In this document: in pieces, positions 8,815 through 17,121 of the stretch
Layout of the letters: the number at the start of each line of letters is the position of its first letter
How positions within the stretch are numbered: position 1 is the stretch's first letter
Assembly: GCF_020404765.1 (NCBI RefSeq)
Contig: NZ_JAIVEM010000004.1
Span: 1 to 64,000 of the forward strand
Direction of reading: 5' to 3'
DNA length: 64,000 nt
Source of the DNA: Paenibacillus sp. BJ-4
GTDB taxonomy: Bacteria > Bacillota > Bacilli > Paenibacillales > Paenibacillaceae
Position numbers and translations under genes: made by a program
Notes under the pieces: model-generated
Databases searched by the model: none
Told to the model about the DNA's origin: nothing
What the model saw: only the letters and a program-made list of their open reading frames with translations

Positions 8815-10272
8815 TTACAGCTGTGGGCGCTGCTTGTGAAATTCGGTATTTTGTTCGAATGCATGCGCGACGCGCAGCACGGAAGACTCGTCAAAGGCTT
8901 TCCCGATAATTTGCAGTCCGACTGGCAATCCATCTGCAAGACCACAAGGAATACTGATAGCTGGCACACCGGCCAGGCTCACCGGAATCGTCAAAATATC
9001 GTTCAAATACATCGTCAATGGATCATCCACCTGCGAACCGATTTTGAAAGCAGTTGTCGGCACAGTAGGTCCGATAATAACATCATATTGCTCAAATATA
9101 CGGTCAAAATCCTGTTTAATCAGCGTACGTACTTTTTGAGCTTTCAGGTAGTAAGCATCATAGTACCCGGAACTGAGCGCATAGGTCCCCAGCATAATCC
9201 GGCGCTTCACCTCAGGGCCAAAGCCCTGCGTACGGGACTGATGATATAGATCAAGCAGGTTGTCTGGATTGTCAGAACGCACACCGTAGCGCACGCCGTC
9301 AAAACGGGCCAGATTGGAGGATGCTTCGGATGAAGCCAGCAGGTAATATGTAGCTACCGCATATTCAGTGTGGGGGAGAGACACCTCTTCCCATACCGCG
9401 CCCAGTCCTTCCAGCGTTTTCAGTGCATCCAGCACCTTTTCCTTGACCTGTGGATCAACGCCCTCACCAAGGTACTCCTTAGGTACAGCAATGCGGAGTC
9501 CTTTTACATCTCCGGTCAAAGCGTTCAAATAATCAGGAACGTCAACCTTCGCAGAAGTAGAGTCCTTCTGATCGTAGCCTGCAATAGCCTGCAGGACATA
9601 CGCCGAATCTTGAACACTTTTGGTGATAGGTCCAATTTGATCCAAGGAGGAGGCGAAGGCCACCAGTCCATAACGTGATACCAGACCATAGGTCGGCTTC
9701 AGACCAACTACACCGCAATAAGAAGCGGGCTGACGAATGGAACCTCCTGTGTCGGAGCCGAGGGTGAAATAAGCCTCACCCGCTGCTACAGCCGCCGCCG
9801 AACCGCCACTGGAACCGCCAGGTACACGCTCCAGATCCCATGGGTTACGGGCCGGGAAAAAACTGGAGTTCTCGTTAGAGCCACCCATGGCGAATTCATC
9901 CATATTCATTTTACCGAGTGTCACGGTTTGGGCTGCTCGTAATTTGTCGACAACCGTGGCATTGTACACAGGATTAAAATTTTTCAAAAACTGACTGCCG
10001 CATGTTGTACGCAACCCTTCCGTCACGATATTATCCTTAATACCGACTGGCAGGCCAAACAATAACCCGCGTTCCTCTCCCGAAACCAGCTGATCATCCA
10101 GCTGACGTGCGGATGCACGGGCCTGCTCCTCGTCAACGGTGATGTAAGCCCTGATCTTGTCTTCCCGCGCACCAATCGTCTCCAGAGCGTGTCCTACCAG
10201 GTCACTCACAGAAATTTCCTTTTGATGCAGCTTGTTATGTATTTCCGGCAATGTGTTATTGAACAAGCTCAA
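8815..10272 (-). CDS. gatA: Asp-tRNA(Asn)/Glu-tRNA(Gln) amidotransferase subunit A
   Basis: The amidase-signature subunit that hydrolyses glutamine and channels ammonia to GatB. The Lys / cis-Ser / Ser triad is visible: Lys in GIKDNIV, and serines in [14 protein letters not shown] and [11 protein letters not shown]. The open frame extends to a TTG at 10290, but that TTG overlaps the ribosome binding site. The TTG at 10272 has GGAGG eight bases upstream and gives the expected [11 protein letters not shown] start (485 residues). It lies between gatC and gatB, about 26-27 bp from each. Confidence 0.96.
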   Translation of the reverse strand: MSLFNNTLPEIHNKLHQKEISVSDLVGHALETIGAREDKIRAYITVDEEQARASARQLDDQLVSGEERGLLFGLPVGIKDNIVTEGLRTTCGSQFLKNFNPVYNATVVDKLRAAQTVTLGKMNMDEFAMGGSNENSSFFPARNPWDLERVPGGSSGGSAAAVAAGEAYFTLGSDTGGSIRQPASYCGVVGLKPTYGLVSRYGLVAFASSLDQIGPITKSVQDSAYVLQAIAGYDQKDSTSAKVDVPDYLNALTGDVKGLRIAVPKEYLGEGVDPQVKEKVLDALKTLEGLGAVWEEVSLPHTEYAVATYYLLASSEASSNLARFDGVRYGVRSDNPDNLLDLYHQSRTQGFGPEVKRRIMLGTYALSSGYYDAYYLKAQKVRTLIKQDFDRIFEQYDVIIGPTVPTTAFKIGSQVDDPLTMYLNDILTIPVSLAGVPAISIPCGLADGLPVGLQIIGKAFDESSVLRVAHAFEQNTEFHKQRPQL

Positions 10273-10299
10273 TTTGCATCCTCCTTTCAAATGTAAAAT

Positions 10300-10587
10300 C
10301 TATTCCAATACAGCAGGAACTTTAAACTGTCCGTCTTCTTCTTCAGGTGCATTACGCATGACTTGCTCCAGTGTCAAACTGTCGCGAACTTCGTCGTCCC
10401 GCATGACATTGCTGACGTGCAGTACATGAGTGGTCGGCTTTACCTGCTCCGTATCCAGCTCATTCAATTTCTCCGCATAATGGAGAATGGCGTTCAATTG
10501 CCCTGTCATCGTTTCTTCTTCGGCCGCGGTCAGATTCAACCGGGACAGCTTGGCTACGTGACGGACATCTTCCGTGGAAATGTTCAT
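10300..10587 (-). CDS. gatC: Asp-tRNA(Asn)/Glu-tRNA(Gln) amidotransferase subunit C
   Basis: The 95-residue clamp subunit that wraps around GatA and GatB and stabilises the complex. The family pattern is intact: VRHVAKLSRL near the N-terminus, then a helix with LNAILHYAEKLNELDT, and a C-terminal LRDDEV-like MRDDEVRDSLT segment. It is the first gene of the gatCAB operon and has AGGAGGG before its ATG. A sigma-A-type promoter is seen about 60 bp upstream. Confidence 0.95.
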   Translation of the reverse strand: MNISTEDVRHVAKLSRLNLTAAEEETMTGQLNAILHYAEKLNELDTEQVKPTTHVLHVSNVMRDDEVRDSLTLEQVMRNAPEEEDGQFKVPAVLE

Positions 10588-10647
10588 ACAAAACCCTCCT
10601 CATGTATATCAAAAAATGCTGCACCGAACTTTGAAATAACGTTTTTA

Positions 10648-10676
10648 ATTATAGGATAGAACCTTTTACAATTCAA
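10648..10676 (-). promoter_or_regulatory. gatCAB promoter
   Basis: TTGAAT (10671-10676) and a consensus TATAAT (10648-10653) are 17 bp apart on the minus strand. No T-box features were found between it and gatC, so the operon appears constitutive. Confidence 0.8.
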
Positions 10677-10737
10677 TCTTTGGCGCGGTACAGAAGCAAA
10701 CCGTACATCAATGAGGCAAATGTTGCTAAAAGGATAT

Positions 10738-10758
10738 AAAAAAAGCACCTCTCGGTGC
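10738..10758 (-). terminator. Second terminator upstream of gatCAB
   Basis: GGCACC-GAGA-GGTGC hairpin on the minus strand followed by seven T (10738-10744). It lies about 45 bp after another terminator (10804-10828), so transcription from the upstream gene meets two stops in a row. Confidence 0.8.
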
Positions 10759-10803
10759 CTTTCGCGAAAACTATAGGAACGAGATCGTGCATTATATATT
10801 CCT

Positions 10804-10828
10804 AAAAAGAGTCGGCAGTAGCCGACTC
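10804..10828 (-). terminator. Terminator directly after the 120-codon gene
   Basis: A perfect 8-bp stem GAGTCGGC/GCCGACTC (10809-10816 with 10821-10828) with a 4-nt loop, then five T on the minus strand. The stem begins at the base after the stop codon of the gene at 10829-11191. Confidence 0.88.
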
Positions 10829-11191
10829 CTATATCCAAGCACGTAAATTGACTTGTTTGATAAAATCAGCCTGTGACAATAATTCTGCCGCGGTTTCTTC
10901 TTCCTCAGCCTCTACTGAATCAAGACCACCGTTCATCACATGCTTGAACAGTTTCTCATTATGAGTAGCAAGGGCGTAATCTATCAGCGCTTCACGCTCA
11001 ATCCGCTCGGCTTCCAGCTTCAGAATACTTTCTTCTAACTCGACGTCCCCGGATGGTACAAAAAAGTTGCGATTTACCTTCGGGACGCGAATGACATAGT
11101 CAAAAGCATTGTCCGCATTACGATCGTAAGCAATGATATAACCGTGTTCGCCCACAGGAAGATTCTGCTCAAAAGCATCCGCGACGATCAT
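10829..11191 (-). CDS. Conserved hypothetical protein, Glu-rich
   Basis: A 120-residue soluble protein whose family I do not recognise. The first 50 residues look like a small beta-barrel or SH3-like fold (GEHGYIIAYDRNADNAFDYVIRVP). The second half is an acidic helix with a run of Glu around DSVEAEEEETAAE. The ATG at 11191 is chosen because AGGAG lies eight bases upstream; an in-frame ATG at 11215 lacks a good site. It has its own terminator and no partner gene, so context gives no function. Confidence 0.7.
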   Translation of the reverse strand: MIVADAFEQNLPVGEHGYIIAYDRNADNAFDYVIRVPKVNRNFFVPSGDVELEESILKLEAERIEREALIDYALATHNEKLFKHVMNGGLDSVEAEEEETAAELLSQADFIKQVNLRAWI

Positions 11192-11293
11192 AATTCTAGC
11201 TCCTAAATGATGCATCGTTAGCCCCCCGTTTGTCTGAACTTATCTGCTAAGTCTACTAAAAAATAAGTAGCTTGTCTATATCATCTATGCTTC

Positions 11294-11503
11294 TTAAAAT
11301 TGACCGTCTCCACGCCCCAGCCTGTGCTCATTCAGCCTTACATGCCAGTTTTGTGTATAGGTACAGGCCCGTCTTGTTACCTTCTTCCATGTTATGACCT
11401 TCGGTTCAGAGCCTATCAGTGAAGCTTCATCTTCTACTATATTAGAAAAACGGAGGCTGCCTCCACGCTCACGCTGTAACCCATATATATGTTTTCTTTT
11501 CAT
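11294..11503 (-). CDS. Possible small basic protein (69 residues)
   Basis: A short frame whose ATG at 11503 is preceded by GGGGGAG five bases upstream. The product starts MKRKHIYGLQRERGG and is rich in Arg/Lys with two Trp; no known domain or membrane segment is seen. The frame stays open further upstream without a better start. The ribosome binding site and isolated position are the only support, so it may be spurious. Confidence 0.4.
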   Translation of the reverse strand: MKRKHIYGLQRERGGSLRFSNIVEDEASLIGSEPKVITWKKVTRRACTYTQNWHVRLNEHRLGRGDGQF

Positions 11504-11745
11504 CCTTGCTCCCCCTTGTGATCTAACGGCCTCATGCCTCTTTATCCTCTTAATGGGCAAAAAAAAGAACGCAAACCGGGATTCATCCACAGCTTGCGTG
11601 CTTCGCGAGTTTAGTATGTAACTTCAATAAATTTATGTTAACAAAAATAAAAACCTTTGTCTATACATAATTTATAATTTGTTGTCGAAAAGGGGCAACA
11701 CCTGTCACATCTTTGGTTCTGCCCCAATTCAAACATTCGTACATT

Positions 11746-12375
11746 TTACCGGATATACGGATTATTGGCTTTTTCATAACCGATGGATGTTTTGGGCCCG
11801 TGACCGGAATACACTGTAACATCATCTCCAAGCGGGAACAATTTGTTCTGAATCGAATCATACAAGTCTCGTTCCCGACCGCCAGGCAGATCCGTACGCC
11901 CGACGCCTTGACGGAATAGCACATCCCCGGAAAAAAGATCCTTGCCGCACAAAAAGCTTACACTACCAGGTGAATGCCCCGGTGTATGGAGCACCTTGAA
12001 TGTATGCCCGACCAGGTTCAATTGCTGGCCTTCCGCCAAATCATATTCGGCAGGCTCCGTCGAGATCGGCGGGGACGCCTCCGGCCACATCAGGGAGCCA
12101 TTCAGCTTAGGAGATGTTAGCCAGTCTTGCTCCAAGGCGTGCAGGTAAACCGGGCACCCTTTGGCGTTGCGAATCGCTTCTACTCCACCGATATGGTCAA
12201 AATGGGCGTGAGTCAGCAAGATTGCCTCAATGGTCAGCGGTTCAATTGCTTTCAGCAAAGGGCCGGGATTCATTCCCGGATCAATAATAATGGCACGCTG
12301 CGGATCATCCCCTTGAAGCAAATAAGCATTCGTTTGGAGTGGACCGAGATTAAAGCTGCGAATGGATAATGTCAT
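11746..12375 (-). CDS. MBL-fold metallo-hydrolase (glyoxalase II-like)
   Basis: A 209-residue single-domain metallo-beta-lactamase fold protein. The dinuclear metal motif HxHxDH is HAHFDH (residues 56-61). Later metal ligands follow in LHTPGHSPG, in SGDVLFRQGVGRTDLPGG, and in YSGHGPKT. The small size and the DLPGG block match the YqgX/GloB-like group, often annotated as hydroxyacylglutathione or bacillithiol-conjugate hydrolases; the true thioester substrate is not determined. It follows the thioredoxin-fold gene by only 3 bp, in a DedA-thioredoxin-MBL cluster. Confidence 0.87.
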   Translation of the reverse strand: MTLSIRSFNLGPLQTNAYLLQGDDPQRAIIIDPGMNPGPLLKAIEPLTIEAILLTHAHFDHIGGVEAIRNAKGCPVYLHALEQDWLTSPKLNGSLMWPEASPPISTEPAEYDLAEGQQLNLVGHTFKVLHTPGHSPGSVSFLCGKDLFSGDVLFRQGVGRTDLPGGRERDLYDSIQNKLFPLGDDVTVYSGHGPKTSIGYEKANNPYIR

Positions 12376-12378
12376 GAG

Positions 12379-12948
12379 TTAAAATCCCGAGATCAGCTCG
12401 CGCAATTCCTGAACAATTACAGGATGAACCTCGGTTCCCTCCCCATATTTTTCAGCCATTTCTTGGCGGGCCACCGCAATTTTTTCTTGATAATCATCGG
12501 CTTCCCGATCTGGATTTTCACGTTTGAACTCGATCATGATTTGTTGAACATGCGCAGGGCGTGGTCCCCAGTGACCCAGTACGTGGCCCCCTGTATCTGC
12601 AAAAATCACAATTGGCACTGCACGTCCGCCCATGGTCAGGAAGTCGTCCATTAACGCCTGATGATTTTCCAAAATCAATACTTCGGTCGGAATGCCGCTA
12701 TTCTCCAACGCACGGAATACAACTGGCACGTTGCGTACCACGTCGCCACACCAGTCGGCAGCCAAAATAAGCACACGCAGATCATCCCGATGGTTCAAGC
12801 TTTCAAAATACCCCCGATCCTCTTCGCTGTTCCAGACAAACTGGTCGTACCCGGAGCGGAAAGCTTCCTTGTTCTTTTCCATTCCCTCCATAAACTGCTC
12901 AGGGCTCAAGCCCTTTCCGAAATATTGCGATACGTTAGTACGGCTCAT
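12379..12948 (-). CDS. Thioredoxin-fold family protein with a single active-site Cys
   Basis: A 189-residue protein with a thioredoxin-like fold. The active-site region reads AADWCGDVVRNVPV, so the first Cys (about residue 67) is kept while the second Cys of CxxC is replaced by Val. The cis-proline turn appears as GRAVPIVIF. It should therefore not act as an ordinary dithiol reductase; thiol transfer, peroxide sensing or a bacillithiol-linked function are possibilities. The ATG at 12948 has AAGGAAG eight bases upstream; the longer frame overlaps the DedA gene. It is 1 bp from dedA and 3 bp from the MBL gene. Confidence 0.82.
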   Translation of the reverse strand: MSRTNVSQYFGKGLSPEQFMEGMEKNKEAFRSGYDQFVWNSEEDRGYFESLNHRDDLRVLILAADWCGDVVRNVPVVFRALENSGIPTEVLILENHQALMDDFLTMGGRAVPIVIFADTGGHVLGHWGPRPAHVQQIMIEFKRENPDREADDYQEKIAVARQEMAEKYGEGTEVHPVIVQELRELISGF

Positions 12949-12949
12949 G

Positions 12950-13564
12950 TTATACACTTCCTTTTTTGTTTTTGGATATAATCCATTTGATGACAAAATA
13001 AATGATCAAGAGCGCAAGAGCAACCAGCAAAATCGGTTTGATGTAAGGTGCAGCCACTTCATCGATTTGCTCCCATTTGTCTCCCAGCAGCATACCTAAA
13101 TAAATAAACAGAACAGACCAAGGTATAATCGCCAGCGTCGTCAAAATAATAAAGCGCCATACGTTCATTCGAGCAAGCCCGGCAGGAATTGAGATTGCGT
13201 GACGCACAACAGGGATAAAGCGAGCTGTGAAAATGACCCCTGTGCCGTATTTGTTAAACCATGCTTCAGCGTGGTCGACATGACTCTTTTTGATAAGTAT
13301 GTATTTGCCGTACTTATCCAATACCGGCCTGCCACCATAACGTCCAATCCAATAAATAAACAACTGAGCCAGCACCCCACCAATGGTTCCAAACACGACC
13401 GCGCCTATAAAATTAATATGACCCGAGGATACTAAGAAACCACCATACGCGAGAACAATTTCACTCGGAATGACCTCAACCATCAATCCGAGCATAATAC
13501 CAAAATATCCAAGACTACGAATAATCTCAAACAAATAATTAATGACACCAGATATATAATCCAT
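12950..13564 (-). CDS. DedA family membrane protein
   Basis: A 204-residue integral membrane protein of the DedA/VTT superfamily, members of which flip undecaprenyl phosphate or phosphatidylethanolamine. Family blocks are visible: the acidic EVIPSEIVLAYGGFLVSSG segment (about 29-47) and ARFIPVVRHAISIPAG (about 113-128) with the conserved arginines. C-terminal helices follow. The ATG at 13564 has GGGAG upstream; the long open extension to 13813 runs through the divergent promoter region and is not credible. First gene of a three-gene cluster with the thioredoxin-fold and MBL genes. Confidence 0.88.
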   Translation of the reverse strand: MDYISGVINYLFEIIRSLGYFGIMLGLMVEVIPSEIVLAYGGFLVSSGHINFIGAVVFGTIGGVLAQLFIYWIGRYGGRPVLDKYGKYILIKKSHVDHAEAWFNKYGTGVIFTARFIPVVRHAISIPAGLARMNVWRFIILTTLAIIPWSVLFIYLGMLLGDKWEQIDEVAAPYIKPILLVALALLIIYFVIKWIISKNKKGSV

Positions 13565-13709
13565 CTCTCTGCCCACTCCCTGCCTTCTTTGCTCTATTTT
13601 CATTAGTTTATCACAGCGGCTGAACAAGTCGCCACTTCGCTCAAACAGGGAGTCAGTGACCCCTGGCCTTCTGTCCGCATAAGCTGTGGGAGAGAGGAGG
13701 GGGTACGAT

Positions 13710-14033
13710 ATGCCTCCCGGCAAATTTCCTAAACATGACAATCCGCAATCCCGTTTACCCACAGCCCGTGGTATCAGGCGCGCATGCAGCAAGGAGCTAT
13801 ACCGAGCACGCAAGCGTCTGCCTGTTCATATTGCTCCTAATCTGGTCAAGCAGGGCGAGGAGCTGTACTATCGCAAGGTCATCGGACATCTTATCTGGAT
13901 TGCGGAAAACCGTAGCAACCGCAAACTACTGTGCGACTGGTGGGACGAAGATGTGAGCGAGGAGCTCGCGACATTGTGGAAGGTGGATCGCGACGCTTTA
14001 TGCACTGCTTTCAGAAGTGCCTACGGCGGGTAG
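13710..14033 (+). CDS. Conserved hypothetical protein (107 residues)
   Basis: A small basic soluble protein, divergent from dedA, whose family I do not recognise. It starts MPPGKFPKHDNPQSRLP and has a central helical GEELYYRKVIGHLIWIAENRSN segment and a WWDEDVSEELATLW segment. The ATG at 13710 has GAGGAGGGG about six bases upstream. The codon pattern and strong ribosome site argue for a real gene. There is no signal peptide, Cys pair or nucleotide motif to suggest a role. Confidence 0.65.
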   Translation: MPPGKFPKHDNPQSRLPTARGIRRACSKELYRARKRLPVHIAPNLVKQGEELYYRKVIGHLIWIAENRSNRKLLCDWWDEDVSEELATLWKVDRDALCTAFRSAYGG

Positions 14034-14093
14034 AAGCTCCCTATACATGAGTACGTAGAGCACGGGTAAACCACCTGTGACCTGTGGCTGCAA

Positions 14094-14128
14094 ACTGCAA
14101 GCTGTGAACTGCAAGCTGTGAACTGCAA
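14094..14128. repeat. 14-bp tandem repeat, 2.5 copies
   Basis: The unit ACTGCAAGCTGTGA occurs at 14094-14107 and 14108-14121, with a partial third copy to 14128. It lies in the convergent gap between the genes ending at 14033 and 14170. Confidence 0.85.
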
Positions 14129-14160
14129 AAAAGTGGAGCCGCTGCAGTGGCCCCACTTTT
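14125..14160 (-). terminator. Terminator of the methyltransferase gene
   Basis: AAGTGG...CCACTT outer stem with a GCCGC/GTGGC inner stem around a TGCA loop. On the minus strand it is followed by TTTTTT, and it lies about 10 bp after the stop at 14170. Confidence 0.78.
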
Positions 14161-14169
14161 ACTATATTT

Positions 14170-15369
14170 CTAATGATGTGTCTGCGTCTTCCCTGCTCCC
14201 TCAGGAAGCAAATCTGCACAAGCCCGCTCCAAATAAGGATCAGCATGAATAAAATCCCGAAATGCCGTGTATTCACGCCATAGAACGGACTTTTCTCCCG
14301 CTTGACCTTTGACGGCACGAATCAGAATATTTTTAGGTGTGTGCTCCATGTCGATAAACTCCAGCAGCTGTGTCCGATATCCCATCATATCCAGGAGCTT
14401 GGCCCGGATTCCATCCGTTGCCAGTGCAGAAAAACGCTCCTTCAGAATACCATGAGAAAGTAATGGCTCCAGCACGGGATTTTCCAGCTGGCCAAACAGC
14501 TCATGCTGGCAGCACGGAACCGACAAAATGACGGACGCTCCCCAGCGCACGGCCTTTTCCAGCGCAGCATCCGTAGCTGTATCGCAGGCATGCAAGGTAA
14601 CGACCATATCTACCTGCTCCAGTTCGTTATAATCTGCGATATCACCGACCAGAAACTCCAATTGGCGATATTGCAGCTTTTGCGCCAGAAGGTTACAGGT
14701 TTCAATGACATCTGCCTTCAAGTCCAAGCCGACGATCTGTAAAGGTCGTTTTTGCTGTACAGCCAAGTAGTGATACAAGGCAAAGGTCAAATACGATTTG
14801 CCACAGCCAAAATCCACAATCGTCAAAGGACGGCCTACGGGAAGGCTAGGCAGTACATCCTGCACCATTTCGAGGAAACGGTTGATTTGACGAAACTTAT
14901 CGTACTTGCGAGCCAGTACCTTGCCATCCTCATTCATAATCCCCAGCTCAATCAGGAACGGGATTCGTTCCCCTTCCTCCAGCACATACTGCTTTTTGCG
15001 ATTATGAGACAGGTCGGCTTTACTTTTACTCGGTGATTTTGTCAAAATGGAAACTTTATATTTTTTACTGATCAGCACCTGATAATCCGCATTCTTGGCA
15101 CATAAAAGTCCTTGACGGAACGTATCCTCAAACAAGGCGGTCATGCGCTCATTAGCTTCGTCAGGGCTTAGGTTTTCATGAATGACTTTGTTGCTGTAAT
15201 GAAAAGCAAACTGGTAATGCAGCTTGTTTTTCAATTCCACAGGCTTGATGTGTACTTTAGTAAAGGAAGCATCCTCCCGTTTGCGAAGCTGACTTAGCGT
15301 CGCGGTTATAAGAGAACCTCCTGTGGTCAATTGGTATATAAGTTCACGCAGTGAATCCAAAAGGTACAT
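14170..15369 (-). CDS. Class I SAM-dependent methyltransferase
   Basis: A 399-residue protein. A poorly defined N-terminal half (about 1-175) is followed by a Rossmann-fold methyltransferase domain. Motif I is VDFGCGKSYL, with an acidic end of strand 2 in GLDLKADVIE and a later SVPCCQHEL motif at the catalytic-loop position. PCC-containing relatives are usually annotated as RNA or unspecified methyltransferases; the target is unknown. The ATG at 15369 is one base past the TGA of the DUF6483 gene, giving coupled translation; an alternative ATG at 15384 overlaps that gene. The long upstream open frame is a shadow of DUF6483. Confidence 0.82.
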   Translation of the reverse strand: MYLLDSLRELIYQLTTGGSLITATLSQLRKREDASFTKVHIKPVELKNKLHYQFAFHYSNKVIHENLSPDEANERMTALFEDTFRQGLLCAKNADYQVLISKKYKVSILTKSPSKSKADLSHNRKKQYVLEEGERIPFLIELGIMNEDGKVLARKYDKFRQINRFLEMVQDVLPSLPVGRPLTIVDFGCGKSYLTFALYHYLAVQQKRPLQIVGLDLKADVIETCNLLAQKLQYRQLEFLVGDIADYNELEQVDMVVTLHACDTATDAALEKAVRWGASVILSVPCCQHELFGQLENPVLEPLLSHGILKERFSALATDGIRAKLLDMMGYRTQLLEFIDMEHTPKNILIRAVKGQAGEKSVLWREYTAFRDFIHADPYLERACADLLPEGAGKTQTHH

Positions 15370-15370
15370 C

Positions 15371-16027
15371 TCACTTTCTTTCATGTAATTGGGTGATCTC
15401 GGCCAAACCCTCGATGACTTCCTGGCGTGAAATTCCACCCCGCTCCAGTTCCGTATTGGTCTTATCCAGCAATTGGCTGTAAAATGACTTTGCTTCCGAC
15501 AGCAGCTCTGGCTGCTCCCATGCCAGTCCGAACCAAACATCAGCAGCTTCGTCCAGCCTGTCTTCACGCTCATAATAAGCAGCCAACAGCTTACTGGTTT
15601 CAGGGGGCAGCTCATATTCACGCACCAGATTCACGATACACGCAATCCGTTCAGGCAGGACCTGTAGCTCACGAGTTGCGCCGTGCGAATCGCTGTACAA
15701 ATATAGATGAAGAGATTTCATCAGGATTCGTATTCCTTCGTCTGTTCTGTCGGTTTCCAGGTAAATCACGGCTTCTTCTTCCAAAATACGTGCCACCTGC
15801 TGAAGCTTATCCGCTTCAATTCCAGGGCCCAATCGGAAAAGCTCAATCATTTGTTCCGGCGGCAATCGTCTGAGCAAATCTGAACGAAGACGAAACTGCT
15901 TGTTGAGCAGGTCATCTAGTTGCTTCAGCGCTTCGATATGTTTATTTTCACGCCTTAGACCGAGCACCGTTGCTACTGCGGATGTCAATTCTTCCATCAT
16001 ACTGAGCAAATAATCTTTTCTAAGCAA
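15371..16027 (-). CDS. DUF6483 family protein
   Basis: A 218-residue, almost entirely helical, acidic soluble protein with several helix pairs resembling tetratricopeptide-like repeats (for example REDRLDEAADVWFGLAWEQPEL). I associate it with DUF6483, a family of Paenibacillus and relatives without known function. The start codon is TTG with AAAGGAAGGG six bases upstream. It is followed directly by the methyltransferase gene with a 1-bp gap, so the two form an operon and may act together. Confidence 0.72.
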   Translation of the reverse strand: MLRKDYLLSMMEELTSAVATVLGLRRENKHIEALKQLDDLLNKQFRLRSDLLRRLPPEQMIELFRLGPGIEADKLQQVARILEEEAVIYLETDRTDEGIRILMKSLHLYLYSDSHGATRELQVLPERIACIVNLVREYELPPETSKLLAAYYEREDRLDEAADVWFGLAWEQPELLSEAKSFYSQLLDKTNTELERGGISRQEVIEGLAEITQLHERK

Positions 16028-16428
16028 GCCGTTCCCTTCCTTTCATCCCGATGCCTAGACAACCAGGAACCCCGTTCCTTCTGATTGTAAGACATCCTTC
16101 TCCAAAAGCCAAATACCGCCGCCATGCAGTAATCCGACTTATAACAATTGCACTCAGTTTATAGCATCAGTGATCTGGTAGTCAGAATGCTCATGTATGG
16201 CATCCGACATTCCGACAGTACAATGCTTTGTAGCCGATCATGTGACTGGTGAAATACAAGTGTTTTAAAAATTTTATATTGCTTCTCCGTTAGTATCATG
16301 TTATTTTTGTTTCATATGAAACGAAAATAATCTATTATAATTAATTGATTAGTATGTAAAATGTAAAATTTATTTTCTACAGAAACAAAATCTTTAGTTA
16401 AATGTTTTATGGGAAAGGATGATGGAGT
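16028..16428. other. Divergent intergenic region (401 bp)
   Basis: No gene or RNA was recognised in the left 230 bp. The right part is AT-rich and holds a perfect 14-bp palindrome (16309-16322) and a TATAAT hexamer (16336-16341), which look like the control region of the rightward gene at 16429. Confidence 0.6.
16309..16341 (+). promoter_or_regulatory. Palindromic operator overlapping a promoter
   Basis: GTTTCATATGAAAC (16309-16322) is a perfect palindrome, extended imperfectly to 20 bp by flanking T and A runs. A TATAAT hexamer lies at 16336-16341. The palindrome covers the place where the -35 element would be, as expected for a repressor site. The regulator is unknown; no regulator gene is adjacent. 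Confidence 0.5.
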
Positions 16429-16995
16429 ATGGGTAAACAATTCAGTTCGATTTTACCGGAGCATAAAGAGTTCATACAGCGACAGCATATGTTCTTTGTA
16501 GGATCAGCACCGCTATCCAAGGCAGGGCACGTTAATCTTTCTCCCAAGGGATATGATTCCTTTCGTATTCTGTCAGACCATGAGGTAGCCTATCTCGACT
16601 TGTCGGGAAGCGGCAACGAGACAAGTGCGCATCTCATAGAAAACGGACGGGTAACTATTATGTTCTGCGCATTTGAGGGCGAGCCCTCTGTATTAAGGCT
16701 CTACGGTACTGGCACAGTCGTGCTGCCCGACACAGAGCGATGGAATGAGCTGTATCCTCTCTTTGACCCGCTTCCCGGAGCAAGACAAATCATTGTTATT
16801 GACGTTCACATGGTACAAGATTCATGTGGCTTTGCGGTCCCCTTCATGACTTTTACGAGCGAACGGGAAAAGCTGAAGGACGTGTCGATTCAAATGGGCG
16901 AAGAAGTAATTAAAAAGTATGCATACGAGAAAAATTTGGAAAGTATTGACGGTTTGCCGACGGCGTTTGCCTTGAATAAAAGCAATATGAATTAG
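16429..16995 (+). CDS. Pyridoxamine 5'-phosphate oxidase-fold family protein
   Basis: A 188-residue protein with the split-barrel flavin-binding fold (residues about 10-130). Typical motifs are HMFFVGSAPLSKAGHVNLSPKGYDSF and ENGRVTIMFCAF. The SPKG segment and the absence of the PdxH active-site signature point to the general FMN- or F420-binding group, not pyridoxal biosynthesis. Transcribed alone to the right, it ends at a shared bidirectional terminator. The upstream palindrome suggests repressor control. Reaction and substrate are unknown. Confidence 0.8.
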   Translation: MGKQFSSILPEHKEFIQRQHMFFVGSAPLSKAGHVNLSPKGYDSFRILSDHEVAYLDLSGSGNETSAHLIENGRVTIMFCAFEGEPSVLRLYGTGTVVLPDTERWNELYPLFDPLPGARQIIVIDVHMVQDSCGFAVPFMTFTSEREKLKDVSIQMGEEVIKKYAYEKNLESIDGLPTAFALNKSNMN

Positions 16996-17057
16996 ACGCC
17001 TGGCAGAAATCCGAAACCCGAATATATAGTTGCTGCATCTAAGACAATTTGCAGCAC

Positions 17058-17105
17058 AAAAAAACCGGAGGCATCTTATTATCAGAACAGATGCCTCCGG
17101 TTTTG
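17058..17105. terminator. Bidirectional terminator
   Basis: A perfect 13-bp stem (17064-17076 with 17089-17101) lies between two convergent genes. It is followed by TTTT on the plus strand and by a run of seven T on the minus strand. Confidence 0.9.
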
Positions 17106-17121
17106 GAGTTCTTCTCCAGGC

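Noticed and set aside
10588..10828. Possible T-box leader in front of gatCAB
   Set aside because: Two hairpins are present, but both lie upstream of the gat promoter and act as terminators of the previous gene. No specifier or T-box bulge sequence was seen.
13565..13813. N-terminal extension of the DedA protein
   Set aside because: The open frame continues upstream, but the DedA start with GGGAG at 13564 gives the usual length, and the extension overlaps the divergent promoter region.
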